DNA of 64,000 nt from Ampelocalamus luodianensis (GCA_036346255.1 CM070617.1:9326080-9390079); one strand, 5' to 3'; positions 24,589-38,300 are shown, counted from the first letter of the stretch. Numbers and translations: made by a program. Notes: generated by a model not told the origin, from the letters alone.

Positions 24589-27500
24589 AAGTTAATTAAT
24601 CTCAGAGATGATGCCGATCAGTATGTACTAGTATCACCGCTTATGTTTGGTGTGTATGCTGCGTCGATACGGCTCCGTACAAATGCTCTGACTGCCAGGC
24701 AAAGATCTTACGACTTACAGTGATTTACTATTGTCATGGCTGTAAAGACTCAAACAGAAGTGCTCTCTGAGCATTATTGCTTAGCATGCAGTGCCTGTGT
24801 TGCTTATATATTGTAAGAATACTATGCTCCATGCTTACCTAATACATTTGACACGCTCCTTGAGGCTTGAGTGCAACTTACATTTACCACTTTGCTCCTT
24901 TCTTTAGATGACAACATTTTACCCAGTTCTCATGCGTAAATCGCTCTACCAACCTGTAAGAATATGAGACCGAAGTACTAAACAAGATGTTTCTTACTCT
25001 CTTTGAGAGATGCAGATTTTCTGCATGTGCAGGATTCGGACTGGTGATATTAGTCCAGATACTGAGCTCAGCAATCAAGATGGGTACATGTTGATTTCAA
25101 ATTTGAATCCTGCAAACAACTGATCATATCTTTCACAACACTGCATGCATCTGAAATCTTGCACTAACATCTTGCAACAGTAGACCTATTATTTCGAGGC
25201 CACTATTCAATTGGATGTTCGGGAAAAATTAATGATCTGTACTGTGCCCATCATAAGTTCAGGACAGCAAAAGATCGATATATTTGAGATTTTAAACTCT
25301 TCACGAACCAGTTGTCCGTTCCAATCCACCAATGACGCTCAGCGCTACAGGTAGGTAGTGCAGGTGCAGCCATAGATGTATGCGGGAGAGGAAGAGACCG
25401 AGATTCCCATGTGTCGCAGCAGTCAAATCGACAGCAACAGAAGCTAGATGGGACAAACCTGAGTTGACCGTTCTAGGAATCAACCAGATGTTAAGCTCGT
25501 GCAAGCACTATTAAAATCGGACAGATACTATTCACATCTCAGAATGAGATCAATCAAGTCAGATTCCCCTACTTGAACTGATATATCCCAAGTTGTTCTC
25601 AGCTAATTAACACATCTTGTTCGTAGTAACTTACAGGCTGTATTATGTTATTCAGAAAACAGGTTGTATTGTCACCATCTGTATCGTAGAACAATTTTGG
25701 CTCTGTCCTTGGCCCAATGGGCTCAGACTTTATCTCATAATTTTTTTTGGATGAACAAATGTATACACCAGATTAAATGTTTTACAGAGGTAGAGGTGAT
25801 CAATCAGAGGGTAAGGCAAGCCTAAGCCAAGATATATATAGATAGAGCTAAATGCTCCATAAGGCAAAGTAACAATAAATTATCTGAGGATGGTTTATTC
25901 AAAGTAACATATCTAACTGAATATGAAAATACTAGTGTGGAAGAGAATGACTTAGTGACTAGGTTCTTTTCAGATCAGTGAAAGGTTGTTGATTTCAGAG
26001 GATGGTTAAAAAACGGTTTGAATAGGTCGTTCATGCTGGTTAGTGATTAATTAAGGAGTATACTAACTCTACAAAGTCTGGCATTGGTTTTCTCCACTGG
26101 TGAGAGACATGTGCCACTTCATCGAGATCTCGAGAGGTTAGACTAGATTCTCTTGCTATACTATCTTGTAACCGTAATTTAGTGATAGGACTATTTTGGT
26201 TTAGCCTCAAAATGACTAGCGTTATAGGTTGGATGTGTTACTAAAATAAAGAAAAGGGTGTTTATAAACCAGGCTCCTGTTTTACTTATTTTTGTTGTTG
26301 TGGATAAGTTAAATTTTCATCCGTCAGATCAGCGCCCAACAGTCGAAGCACACACATCTCCAAGCACATACAACAGCCAGAAAAATCGATAAAAAGCACC
26401 TGATAGTTATACAAATCTTAGATGACCGGTTTCTATAGTGTTTTTAGCAAATTTGAGGCAAGTTATCCTAACAAAGCCTTTGCATCTTGCAAAAGAAACA
26501 TAGAAGCAACACGTGTACCAACGATTAATGCCGTCAATCATTTGTCCAACAAGCAACTCGAAAGGAGATGAACAAAGCCCTGCCTGACTACCTCAGATCT
26601 CACATGGCATGGCCTAGCTAGTAGCTAGCTAGCTACCTCTTTCATTTATACTCCCATGGATCGGAGCATTGGATTGGAGCTAACCAACTGCAAGGGACCC
26701 TTCTTCACCTCATGCCCTCACATCAGACATGCCCCAATTAAGGTGCATCCATCTCGTCTCATTTGCATTGCATTCCACCCTCATCTCAAATGATTGGTAA
26801 TTTGCGGCTGGGGCGACACCCATATGGTTTGTGACTTTGTTCCACGGAGGGAAACACGCCGTATATCGCACAATGCGCGCGCTCTGCAGACACTCTGGAA
26901 TTTACTCTGCATCTCTATATTATTTTTTGCCTGCAAATGTACTACTAGTAATACTACTACAACAACTAGTAGTAGTCTACTAGTACTACAAGCTCCATAT
27001 CATGCATGCACGCAATTAAGCAGAAGCAGGCAGTAAACATTAAGCCTGCAGGATTCATGGGACACTAGTGGCAGCAGTAGATGCTGCTGCCCCTGAACCT
27101 GATGCAAGCTTGGAATCTATCGCTGCCCCTGAACCTGATGCAAGCTTGGATCCATTCCATTTCCATGCCAATGATTTTGTGTGGTTTTTAATAAGCCATT
27201 TATGCCGTCGCGCTCGTCGTCGCCTCAGATCAGATGGATGAGCAGCCCAGCTCAGCTCCAAATGGGCGTATCCTAACGCGCCGTGCAAACACATGTAAAG
27301 CCAGCGTGGTTCCGCCCTGGTCCACTAGCGCTCCAGCCAATCCAGCACAGGTGGTATTGAAGCTACGTTCCAGCTAGGTAAGTAATCAAGCATGCCATGC
27401 CTACTCAGCAAGCAAGCCGATTCATGGCAGATTCAGGCTCTTGATTTGTTCCTTTCTGCGTCGAATCATCGAATCCGTCCAGGACGGCTGAACGATCCAT

Positions 27501-28678
27501 GTATCGCCACCTATCTTCCGCAATTCATTCATTCGCACGTACGTAAATGCAAACGTACAGAGGGAAAAAATGTACGTACGTATGCATCAATGCATGCACA
27601 CGACTCAACGGGATGATGCGATGGATGAATGGAGTCAATGGACAGCGTGTGATTGTGAAGAATCTTACGTAGTAGATCACGGGGAGATCACTAGATCAGG
27701 ATCGATCCAGGACGTACGTGTACGAGTATGGCGAGTGAAACGAGTCTAAGATCGATGGCCCGGCATAGGGAGACGTCATTAGGCTGCGCATTGCCGTGCC
27801 AGCGTGCGGGCGTACGTACGTACAGACGTACTGGCCGCGCCTATTGCTGCACAGTGGCGGCATTTGCTGCTGTGTGGTGTACTCTTCCGGACGGCCGGTC
27901 GCTTTGCCTCTCTCTCTCTCTCACCTCGATATCCTCTTTATGAATATGAATTTCTGCGGTTTCTCTCGATCATTGCTGCAGTGGCGCTGTGCGACGATTG
28001 CTCGTTGCTAGCTGCAGATGGTTACTCTGATGTTTCATCTCCCCAAGTGCAGTGATTTTGGCAGTCTTTTTTGGCAACATGTTGTCCTACAAAACAATGC
28101 TCTCTCTCTCTCTCTAAAGTGCATGGACCTAGGTGAAATTTCACCTGCATAAGACTCTCAGCTTTACCCTTAAACTAAGGATAAGTATGCTCATGATTTG
28201 GCACGCTCCCTCACGCACAGGGCGCAGTGGGGGCAGTCGTGGGGCTGACAAAAGCGAGCCGAATTGTTTTTTTCCTCTCTTCTTTCCAGGAGGTGATGAC
28301 GATATGTGACGCGAGAAAATATTCCCTCCCAAGGACAGCACGATGGCTTCCAGAAAGAGAATAGTCTCCCTCAGGCTCAGCTTTCTACTGCTAATTAAGC
28401 AGACTAGCCATCAGTCACGCGTGATTATCCTCCTAGACAGGTTAGTTATTTTGAGATCTGAATTCTGCAGGCATCGCAGGATTGATTTGGATCCAGTTGG
28501 TTTCGTTTTAGCAGAGGAAGAAATACAAGTCACAAAAAACAATGTTGGTTTTCTGAAGGGTGAACTGTGCCAAAAGGAATTTTGATTTCAGAGACAGCAC
28601 TTTGGCAGGTGCTGAATAGCGCGAGCTGGATAATTGCATAGATCACGTACGTGAGGGGGGTTTGATTGGTTTAGACTA
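24589..28678. other. Intergenic region after the bHLH gene
   Basis: No gene recognised. The first few hundred bases are likely 3' UTR of the bHLH gene. Minor features are a 29-bp direct repeat at 27086-27114 and 27122-27150, CGTACG-rich runs at 27535-27830, and CT microsatellites at 27908-27922 and 28100-28116. Confidence 0.6.
27086..27150. repeat. 29-bp direct repeat
   Basis: Two exact copies of a 29-bp unit starting GCTGCCCCTGAACC, at 27086-27114 and 27122-27150. Confidence 0.9.
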
Positions 28679-29016
28679 TTTTTGAAACAAAATAGCAAGT
28701 CAGTCCCCGCAACCGAAATAACAAAAGTAGTACCGAAGCAGGTTAGTCAGGCGATATATGTCCTCTATCGCGCTCCTAGTCTATTGAAACCACCTTCCGC
28801 GATCCTCGTGCACGGCAGACCACCTGCCGCGATCCCCGCCAGCGGTAGGATGGCATGCGCATGTGAGCACCATGGCTTGCTGCGCACGGGGAGCGCAGAA
28901 GGTGGTTTCAGTGGACTGGGAGCGTGATGGAGGATATGTGTCGCCTGACTAACCTGTCGCAGTGCTATTTTTGTCATTTTGTTGCGGGGGCTAGACTTGC
29001 TATTTCGTTTCAAAAA
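28679..29016. mobile_element. Foldback element with arms of about 125 bp
   Basis: The left arm starts TTTTTGAAACAAAATAGCAAG. The right arm, read inward, starts TTTTTGAAACGAAATAGCAAG. Matching continues through blocks such as GTTAGTCAGGCGA against TCGCCTGACTAAC and TTGAAACCACCTTC against GAAGGTGGTTTCA. The centre is GC-rich and itself partly palindromic. No coding sequence is visible. The shape is that of a foldback MITE. The target duplication is unclear. Confidence 0.8.
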
Positions 29017-29139
29017 GACAGGTGGCCTGCTGCGCACGTGGAGCGCAGTAGGAGGGGTGCTGCATATGGGGAACACGACAGGGGTGTCATTTTTGTCATT
29101 TTGAATACGAGATACTAGATTTGATATTTCGTTTCAAAA
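29017..29139. repeat. Partial second right arm of the foldback element
   Basis: This stretch repeats parts of the preceding right half: CTGCGCAC...GGAGCGCAG, TGTCATTTTTGTCATTTTG, and ATTTCGTTTCAAAA at the end. It suggests a partial duplication or a second truncated insertion. Confidence 0.6.
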
Positions 29140-30425
29140 GGAGGCCAAATGAGCCCATAACTCATCAGATAGAACTGAATTCTTTGGGAATCGTTTGAGT
29201 CTTTTCAGGACAGATCGATCGATCGACCATGCTGACATGTATGAACTGATAAAGTCTGAATTCTTGCTCAAGGGACCTACAAGGAAATGTTAAATTAAGG
29301 GGAATCACATGCATAGTTAGCGTCTCTCCTTTTAATTAGCTACACCAGTTGGGGTGCTTAGAAATCAAGGTGTTGCTAAGAGCTAATTGTCTAACTCGCC
29401 ATCGTTTTGCTGTTTGGACAATAGCATTCTTGCATTATATATGCCTAGCTAGCACATTAACAATGCTTAATAGATAAAGAACGATCCACATGTGAATCTT
29501 AGGCATCATTAGCTAGATGCTGAATAAGTTGCATGCTGAGATGACAATTGCGAAACTTAAAACCATCATCGACCAAGCGTTGTTTCCTCCTGTGTATCAT
29601 TTGCACTATAAAATAAATGTCGATCTGGCAATTTAATTTGCATTTTTAATAACAGAATCCCTTCCGATTTCTATTATTAAAAATCGCTGGTTTGCATTTG
29701 CATGAATTAAAGAAGTTGTCGTCTCAAGCAATGTTCCTCTAAAAAGGGCATGCAATTCCGTTTATCCCGGTACTGAAATGTATTGCAATTACTTTTCTAC
29801 ATCGTCTCCAATTGAAAATGAAGTCCATGCGGAAATTTTGTAGCTAGAAAATTAAACTCTGTGGGAGGCCAGTGTACAAGAAGAGTGGTGCACAAGTAAG
29901 AATCTACATAAAAAAAGCCCGTGGAGTTTGAATAAACTTCAAGCTATGACTAAAATGCAAGCCATTGATCACTCGTATGATCAAGAAAACAACATTGTTA
30001 ATACTGCAAAAACAAAATAGGTATACATGCAGGAGCAACCTTGTTTGTCAAAAGGTTTGTAAAATCCGTTCCTAACCATCACCAGTTCACCACTCAGGTG
30101 AAAGAACCTCGAACCAACAATAGTTTGGCCGGTAGGGGAGCTTGAGCTGAAACAGATGGAGATGGAGGGTTGACAATCTACAGGACCAAGCATTACAAGC
30201 CCTAAATGCTGCGGAAACAGATCATCTGTATTGAAAAGAAAAACGCAGAGGATCTATAGCAACTAGCATTAGGACATTGTCACCCTCGTACGATCTAAAA
30301 TGAAGTCTACAGTGAGGGGTACAGCGCCAAATAGAATGGTACAGTAAATATGCGCGGCTTATATGTACTATTGCTACAGCAGTGTTGCGGAGTGCTATTC
30401 ACATGCACTCAAAAAACTGTTCATA
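29140..30425. other. Intergenic region
   Basis: AT-rich sequence with no recognisable gene or element termini. Confidence 0.55.
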
Positions 30426-31658
30426 CACTACTACAAAACATGCAATAGTAGACACCTCATCACAGACAGTTAAAATGGAACCGTCTGTGTTGGGTCTGTC
30501 GGGCCTATCACGCATAGCTTTGTAATACAAACCGCTCAGTGATACTTCGATATCATAGACGATTCTATTAAAGAACCGTCTCTAATAGATAGTATCACGC
30601 ATGATCGGTTTTAATAGAATGTCGTGATACTATCGAGACGGTTCTTTAATAGAACCGTCTATGATATCTGCGAGATTATCACGACGGTTTTTAATAGAAC
30701 CGTCTATGATATTATCACGACGGTTCGTATCACGAACCGTCAGTAGTACCTCATCACGCATTTGCGGTTGGTGATACGAGCCGTCTATGATATGTTTCGA
30801 AAATTTTGAATGCGTGCACGGAGTAGCAGAGTAATCTTTATATATTAATAAGGACTCCCAAATCCGGTGTGACCTCTGGCTCCTTCTCCCGCCGTCGGCC
30901 CTCATCCCTCCCGTTCGTCCCCGCCACCACCTGCTCCTCCGTCGGGCCTCCTCCTCCCGCCGCTCGTCCTCCCCCGAAGGCCAGCCAGCGTCTCCCCCAT
31001 CGGCTCTCCTCCCCGCGCCGCCCCCATCCCGGCGCCAGCCCTCCTCCCTCCGGCGCCACCAGTCCTTCCCCCCGCCGGCTTCTCCTAGATCGAGGTATAC
31101 ATGTGTGCTTGAATATAGTTTTGTGATTGAATGGATAGGGAACAATGTGGCTTGGTTGAATGGATAGGGAACAATGTGGCTTGATGTGTCTTTCGAGGAG
31201 CTCCGCGACGAGGACAAAATCATAGCCTTCTTCAGAAGGCTCATGAGCGAGTGGAGCCGGAGGTGGATGAGGTGCCAAGGCGAGAGGCGACACCAAGGGA
31301 ATACATTTAGTATTTTTTGCGCTTTAAAAACTATCACAGAGCGGTTACGAACAAGAACCGTCAGTGATATTACTATCACAAGCGGTTCTTGTTCGTAACC
31401 GTCGTGGAAAATATACTATCACGCATTTATTGGAAGTAGAACCGCTCGTGATAACTACTATCACAAACGGTTCTACTTTTCGAACCGCTATAACTACTAT
31501 CACGACGGTTCTACTTTCAACCGCTCGTGATATTCGTATCACGACGGTTTTGATCCGTCGCGATAATGTCTATTATCACGCATAAACTTTTTCGATTCTT
31601 CGAAAACCGCTCGTGATGACGATTCGAACCGTCTGTGATGACGTTTTCTGTAGTAGTG
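30426..31658. mobile_element. Non-autonomous CACTA (En/Spm) element
   Basis: It starts CACTACTACAAAAC and ends GTTTTCTGTAGTAGTG, the inverted termini of plant CACTA elements. The flanking trinucleotides are ATA and ATG, an imperfect 3-bp target duplication. Subterminal blocks at both ends (30460-30800 and 31320-31640) hold many short direct and inverted motifs of the type ATCACGACGGTT and AACCGTC, as expected for transposase binding. The centre (30840-31310) is GC-rich and proline-coding on one strand, ends in a plausible GT splice donor, and includes a short tandem duplication near 31128-31183. It may be a captured gene fragment, but the source is not recognised. No transposase is encoded. 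Confidence 0.85.
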
Positions 31659-33206
31659 ATGCCTTGTTCTCTGCAGCAACAGCAGAGAAACCGGATCCAA
31701 ATGCTGCTACTTACTCTTAAAAAGTCTTGAAATGCGGTGGTGGCCATGGCTCAGGATGGCCTGCACTATCCTCTGTCGCTAGGTTCGGTGAAGGTTTCTT
31801 CTAAAGCTCTCTCTAAAAGTGAAAAAAGTTGTGATATTTAGTTCTAGTGACTTATTTCGTTTCAATGGCCTCATTTACAGTGACACACTACTCTAGAACC
31901 AACTATAGTTCTTCAAGAGTTGTGATATTTAGTTATAGTGACTTGTTTGGTTTCAACAATCATGGTTTTTGGATTTGCACATTTCCTAGATGTCCCAATA
32001 TAGTTTCTAAACCATATTAGTAACATGTCAGGCCATACCATAATAATAGCGGGCTACAACGACGCTATAACGGTTTCGTGCCCCAAATGCTAAGCTACAC
32101 CCCAAATCTCTACTATTACAGCTACAACCACTATAGCGGAAATAGCGGTTGCTATGCCACCACATATAGTACTTTTTTGACTTGTTAGCAAATATCCAAC
32201 AAATTTTCATGCTATATTTAGTTTTTTTTGTCAACTAAAATTATTATTTAGAACCAATAATTTAACTTTATTTAAAATTTTAGAAGTTCAAAATATTTGG
32301 ATATATTAATTTCATAATAATTCATTAAAATATATCGAATCCCAAAAATTCAACTAAAATAGTTTTAATTCAAAAAATACTACGATTTTATATAAACTAG
32401 CAGGGTGGCACAACTAGTTTTGTTTTGAAGTTTGTATAAATGCTTAAGAATATATTTTCATATCTTATAGGCTATTTAGACTTTTCAAGATAGCATAAAC
32501 ATTGGAAATAACAATAGAAACTTGAATAAAATTACAACCCGAGGAATATAATTGAAGTATGTACTTTGATAGAAGAAAATGATTGAGCATAATAAGTTGT
32601 TGGGGTTCTTAGAAACTAACCACTCTTCATTTATGTATAGATCATGTAGTTGCATGCTCCTATTCTTACTTTATTATTATTATTATTTTCAAATTGTATG
32701 CATGCACATGTACCTCTATTTTAAGCAGTATGTTGATTATGTATGCGGCAAATTATCTTATTAGTTTATATAGAATAATATATTAGAGTAACTTGCTCAC
32801 GCATACACCAATACACCATAGATGACCTACCTTGAACTTATTTTCGTTCATACGTCGGCTGCACCACTAAACCGTGCGGCTTACATCTCTTCTCGACGTC
32901 ACTGTTTTTTTTGCTTCAACCTCTAATAGTAAGCCTAAATCTTGATTGATCCCTTTCAGTTGCTACCCATTCTAATGCAATGTTTTATCATATAGTTATC
33001 TTCTACTTCTTCCAAATTATTGCTTAACGTTAACCATTGTGACATCAACACGCATACACATGCAACTATCGTCGATTCCGGTTGGGGACACGTGTCCCCC
33101 GAGCATATGTCCTACGACTGCACCATATCTACTCCAAGCTTCTAGCTCATCTGCCTTTGTACGCCCATGCTTCTATTTGTATGGATGCATGCATGTACAT
33201 ACACAT

Positions 33207-33544
33207 GCATGATGTTATACATGCATGCTCGACGTCCTCTTCTCTTATGTTAGTCACTCGTCTTCTTCGATGTTGGCCAAGTCAATATTGTGGTTTCCTC
33301 ACTCTAACCGCGGCGACTTACTATCTTCACTAATATCAACATATCTACTTTAGTTGTTGTTTAAATAAGCCCAAGCTTATATTCGTACGCATGCATGATG
33401 TTATACATACTCGATGTCATTTTCTTTCGTATTAGTCACTCTTCCTCTTCGACGTTGGTCAACTCAACGTCGTGGCTTTCTTACTAACCGTGACGACCTC
33501 TCATCTTTACTAATACCAGCATGTCTGCTTTAGTCGTTATCTAA
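33207..33544. repeat. Diverged tandem duplication, period 186 bp
   Basis: Two copies (33207-33360 and 33393-33544) share the order GCATGATGTTATACAT, TTAGTCACTC, TCTTCGAYGTTGG, ACTAATAYCA and TCTRCTTTAGT. They differ at many positions. Confidence 0.7.
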
Positions 33545-34059
33545 CAATATAGATATTTTTTTCTCTATCGTAGGCGACAACGTGCCCTCACCAGTGATGC
33601 GCACGCTCTTAGCTACTTGATGGCCCTATATTGTCCATAGCTCGTCTTTATCTCCTCTCTGCTAGGGCTTTTCCATCATCAAGCTTCTTTGGTCACTAAC
33701 TTCTTCAGTAACGTCGACTCTCACCACTTGTTATCGTAACCATTGGCTCCTTCAACACTAGACTTTTGCACGGTATTGTACTCATCTCTATCGTCGCCGC
33801 CTTGGCTCTTTCGCTTCCCTGTAGACCAGTGTCTTCTTGCAGGACAAATCGATATCATTGCACTCTTTTGTGGTTTCCTCCGACACCGTTCGTGCTATTC
33901 TCGTTATAACTTGTATTTTTAATCAAAAGTTCGGTTAATTTTTTTTATTTCATAGGAAGCAACAATAGAAACACGCGACTATGAGAGCGAACATGGTGGC
34001 TTCTTTTATATCTCATCCGATACTATTCGTGCCGTTGTCGTTATATTTGTTCTATTCAA

Positions 34060-34700
34060 TATTTCAGTTATTTTTATTGGAGTTTATATACAAATCAAAT
34101 TACTAAATTTACTAAATTTATTATGATTTTTAGTTATTTTGGAATTCGTATGGAAATAAAATTGCAATTTTTTTATTCCGAATTTCATTTCTTTTTTCTT
34201 GGAATTTGTATCCTAATTAAATTGCTATTTTTATTTTATTTTCATTCCAAATTACAATTATTTAGGGATTTTACTTTGTAATTCATATTGAAATCAAATG
34301 ACTAGTTTTATTTTATTTTAATTCTGAATCTAAGTTATTTTTTTGTTGGATTTTATATACAAATCTAATTGCCAATTATTGTTTAATTTTTATTCCAAAT
34401 TATAATTATTGGAATTCGTATTGAAATCAAATTGCTATTTTTATTTTTATTTATATTCCAAATTTTAGTTTTTGTTGGATTTCGTAGACAAATGTAATTT
34501 CTATTTTTTTTGAATTATAATTATTTAGGATTTTACTTAGAAATTTGTATAAAAATCAAATCCCTATTTTTAAAATTTTTATTCGTAATGTAAGTTTTGT
34601 TGTACTTGATGTGGGCTCTTCTACTTAGGAATTCGTATAGAAATCATATTGTTGATTTTATTTTATTTTTTATTTCGAATTTCACTTTGGTGCTTCTTTT
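34060..34700. repeat. Worn AT-rich tandem repeats
   Basis: Blocks of the type GGAATTCGTATNGAAATCAAA, then T/A-rich sequence, then ATTCCAAATT recur about every 90-110 bp at least five times with heavy divergence. The origin is unknown. Confidence 0.6.
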
Positions 34701-34840
34701 GATTCTATTATAAAGGTAATAGATTATAAATAAAATTCCATCTATTCTAATTTATTTTAATGTATTTCAGATTTGAAATTGAACTTGTTGTTATGGTATT
34801 GTAAATTTGCATTTTTTTTTGGAAAATGACAATGTTTTTC

Positions 34841-35377
34841 TTACTTATTTAGTACTTTGGATAATGATAAAATTAATATAGATAATATTTGTAAATACAG
34901 TCGCGATGTAGGATAGAGCTTTCCGCAGTATGCGATAATCGCGATTTAAAACAACGCCAAAAAACGAAAGAAAGCGTTCGCGGGAAAAAAAGCGACGAGA
35001 GCGGCAAGCGCAGGCCAATCGCGCAGCGTTTACCTCTTTTTTACTCCACCGCGGCGCGGCGCGGCGCGGCGCTGTCGCTGTTACGGTGTTACTGCTCACT
35101 CCAGTAGCACTACCGCACTCGTCGCCCCCCTCCAAATCTACCCCCAACTCCCACCCCCGCCCGCCCGCTCGCTCGCTCGCTCTCATCATTCCTTGCTTGC
35201 CCTCTCGCTTCCTCCCCTCCCTCTTCACGAGATCCCCATCTCCATCTCCAACCCCATCACCATCGCCATCGGCATCTCCTCCTCCGCTCTTCTTCTTCCC
35301 CGGCGCCGTTCCATGCTGCATTAGCACGCGTGGCCCAAGATCCAGCGGCTGCGTGCGGCCTCCAGGTGCTCGGCGGA
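34841..35377 (+). promoter_or_regulatory. Likely promoter and 5' leader of the TTL gene
   Basis: There is a sharp change from AT-rich to GC-rich near 35030. A CCAAT motif lies at about 35014, and a GCGGC microsatellite at 35051-35072. A long CT-rich Y-patch-like tract follows at 35150-35300. A minimal upstream ORF, ATG CTG CAT TAG, occupies 35313-35324. No clear TATA box was assigned. Confidence 0.45.
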
Positions 35378-38300
35378 ATGTCGCACCGCCCTCCGGCGCC
35401 AATGCCGGACACGCTGTCCGACGCCTTCGCCGCCGCCGTGCTCCTCTCCTCCACCGACAAGCCCGACACGCTCCCGCCGGGGAGGCTGTCCCCCGTCTCC
35501 CCGCTCCCGCACTCCTCCAAGCACCCCACTCCGAGCTCCTCGTCCGGGTCATCGGGGTCGGTTTCGAGGGCCCCCCTCGCGCCCGCGTTGGGCCTCGCCT
35601 CGCGGAGGAGCCACTCCGGGGAGATCCCGCTCCCCTCCGAGGCGCCGCCCCGCGGGGCGCGCCCGGGGCACCGGCGGACCGGGTCCGGTCCCCTCATCTT
35701 CACCTCCGGCTCGAGCTCCAGCTCCAGCTCCGCCACCTCGCCGCTCACCAACGCGCTCCCGGCGGGGAGCATCTGCCCCTCAGGCCGGCTCGCCAAGCCG
35801 CTGCCCTCATCCTCCGCCGCGGCCACCCCGCCGCCCCCGCCCCCGCCCCGCGCCACCCGCCACGACGTGCTCGGCTCGGGCACCGCCAACTACGGCCACG
35901 GCAGCATCGTGCGCTCTCGCAGCGGCGGCGTCGCGGCCGCCGAGGAGGACGCGCTGGTCAGGCGGGCCATGTCGAGCGCCGACCCGGAGGAGCTCAAGAG
36001 GGCCGGGAACGAGCAGTACAAGAAGGGGTGTTTCGAGGAGGCGCTCAGGCTGTACGACCGCGCGCTCGCCTTGTGCCCGGACAATGCCGCGTGCCGGGGC
36101 AACCGGGCCGCCGCGCTCATTGGGCTCCGCCGCCTCGGCGAGGCTGTCAAGGAGTGCGAGGAGGCTGTGCGGATCGATCCGTCGTACGGGCGCGCGCACC
36201 AGCGCCTCGCCTCCCTTCATATAAGGTGAACGAATTGGTTGGGCGTGTGGCATAAAGATCAGTTCTTGGATCTGTGGATTTACTGCGAAATGTTTTTTTC
36301 TTGGCATTCTGTCCGTGAAAACAACTTCTTTTACAATATACATAAGATGATTTGCTCCAGTGATCTAAAAAACTGATTTGACCTGACAATGTAGCAAGAA
36401 TATGAACCCAAATTTGCTATTTTTAGTATAGCTTAGAAAACAGACATGGGCATGGAGTGTTGGTTCATTATTGGTCGTTAATGGAAGAAGATTTCTACTA
36501 TAGGCACAACGCTTTTTTTTTTTATCTTTGGAATGCTAGGCATCCATGTGTAACCCGGTTGATCTGAATATGGAACATTGCTTTATGTGTGTCTGCATTT
36601 CCTTCCTTGGTATGAAAGTATCTGCTTTTCTAGTTCTCTGAGAAGCAGAAATTGATGAATTCGGTACAGAGCGCAAATGGTAACAATAGAGTCCGTCAAT
36701 GTGCTCGTATTTGCTAATAGTTTCTTTTACTTTGTTTTCCCTGCTTCTCAGTAAACCGTTCAGCACTAGTTCTTACCTGCATTCATCATTGGTACTTTGT
36801 ATCATTCTCATCAGTTGGCTTATTAGATTAAGTGATCCTTGAATTCTTCATTTGTGTAAGTTATTGATCTGATCTTACTAAATTGCAGGTTAGGGCACAT
36901 TGAGGATGCTCAGAAGCACCTCTCCCTGGCAACCCCACAGCCTGACCTTCTAGAGTTGCACAAATTACAAACAGTGGAGAAGCACTTTGGAAGATGTCTT
37001 GATGCACGGAAGGTTGGGGACTGGAAGAGTGTGCTGAGGGAATGTGATGCTGCTATTGCGGCTGGAGCCGACTCCTCTGCTCTGGTTCAATTCCATCCTT
37101 CATCTAATTTGATATTGACTAGCCATTTATTGATTAAAGAACATGTACTTATGTAATTCACCATTTCCAGCTCTTCGCCTCCAGAGCAGAAGCTCTTCTC
37201 CGTCTCAATCAGCTCGATGAGGCTGATATGGCCATCTCAAGTGCTTCCAAGTTGGATTATTCATCTTCATGTACCTCAGACTCCAAATTCTGTGGGTTCC
37301 TCGCTAACGCATACCTCTTTTTTGCACATGCCCAAGTTGACATGGCACTGGGAAGGTAATTCAATGACTCACTCATTATAGACACACTAATAAGTTAAGC
37401 AATCTACTTCTTTCTGTTGTTTCCACTTGAGTCAAAGGAAAAAAAACTGTCTTACCATGTCTTAAGACTCTTTCTGGTTTTTGCCTGTTGTAGCAAATTG
37501 TAGTCATACAACAATTCTAGCATGCGATTATAGCTGAATAAAACAACTTTATTTAAAGTATTTTGACTTGGCAGGTAAACTCATAGGCTGCCTTCTATAG
37601 CTTTGCTATTCCATGACTTGACACTTGTGAACATTTTGTAGGTTTGACCATGCTGTCTCTTCAGTGGATAAGGCCAGGATAATAGATCCAGGAAATATTG
37701 AAGTGATAACAATGCATAACAATGTGAAAGCTGTGGCAAGAGCACGATCTCTAGGGAATGAGCTCTTCAATTCTGGAAAATTTTCAGAAGCTTGCCTAGC
37801 TTATGGTGAAGGGCTAAAAAGTCACCCTGTGAATCCAGTCCTCTACTGCAATAGGGCAGCTTGCAGGTTCAAGATAGGGCAGTGGGAGAAGTCCATTGAG
37901 GACTGCCATGAAGCCCTCAAGATTCAACCCAACTATACCAAGGCTCTGCTCAGACGTGCAGCTTCCTATGGCAAGGTAGCATATTATTTATTTATTTCTT
38001 CTCTCCTGATTTAGAGTTTGGAGAACTCAGAAATTGTTGCATTATTGCTCATTTGGTGGTTAGATGGAGCGATGGGCTGAATCTGTGAAAGATTATGAGG
38101 TTCTAAGAAAGGCACTTCCAGGTGACACTGAGGTGGCTGAGGCCTATTTCCATGCCCAGGTTGCCCTCAAGTCATCTCGGGGTGAGGAGGTATTTAACAT
38201 GAAGTTTGGAGGAGAAGTTGAAGCAATTACAGGAATGGAACAATTCCAGATGGCTACATCCTTGCCAGGTTTGTCTTTTTGGTTCATGTCCTTTATTTGA

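Larger units (their letters stand above)
31659..34840. other. AT-rich repeat region upstream of the TTL gene
   Basis: No gene seen. It holds a 38-bp direct repeat (31828-31865 and 31919-31956), a patch of ATAGCGG-type motifs at 32040-32160, a diverged 186-bp-period duplication at 33207-33544, and worn AT-rich tandem repeats at 34060-34700. Confidence 0.6.

Noticed and set aside
30630..31379. A 249-residue minus-strand frame
   Set aside because: Made of CACTA subterminal repeats and GC-rich core; not protein-like.
34845..35889. Long minus-strand open frames opposite TTL exon 1
   Set aside because: Low-complexity products from GC bias, no motif, no splice logic.
35086..36255. A 389-residue open frame overlapping TTL exon 1 in another frame
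   Set aside because: Arginine/proline/alanine-rich shadow of a very GC-rich exon; the TTL frame has the TPR homology and correct splicing.
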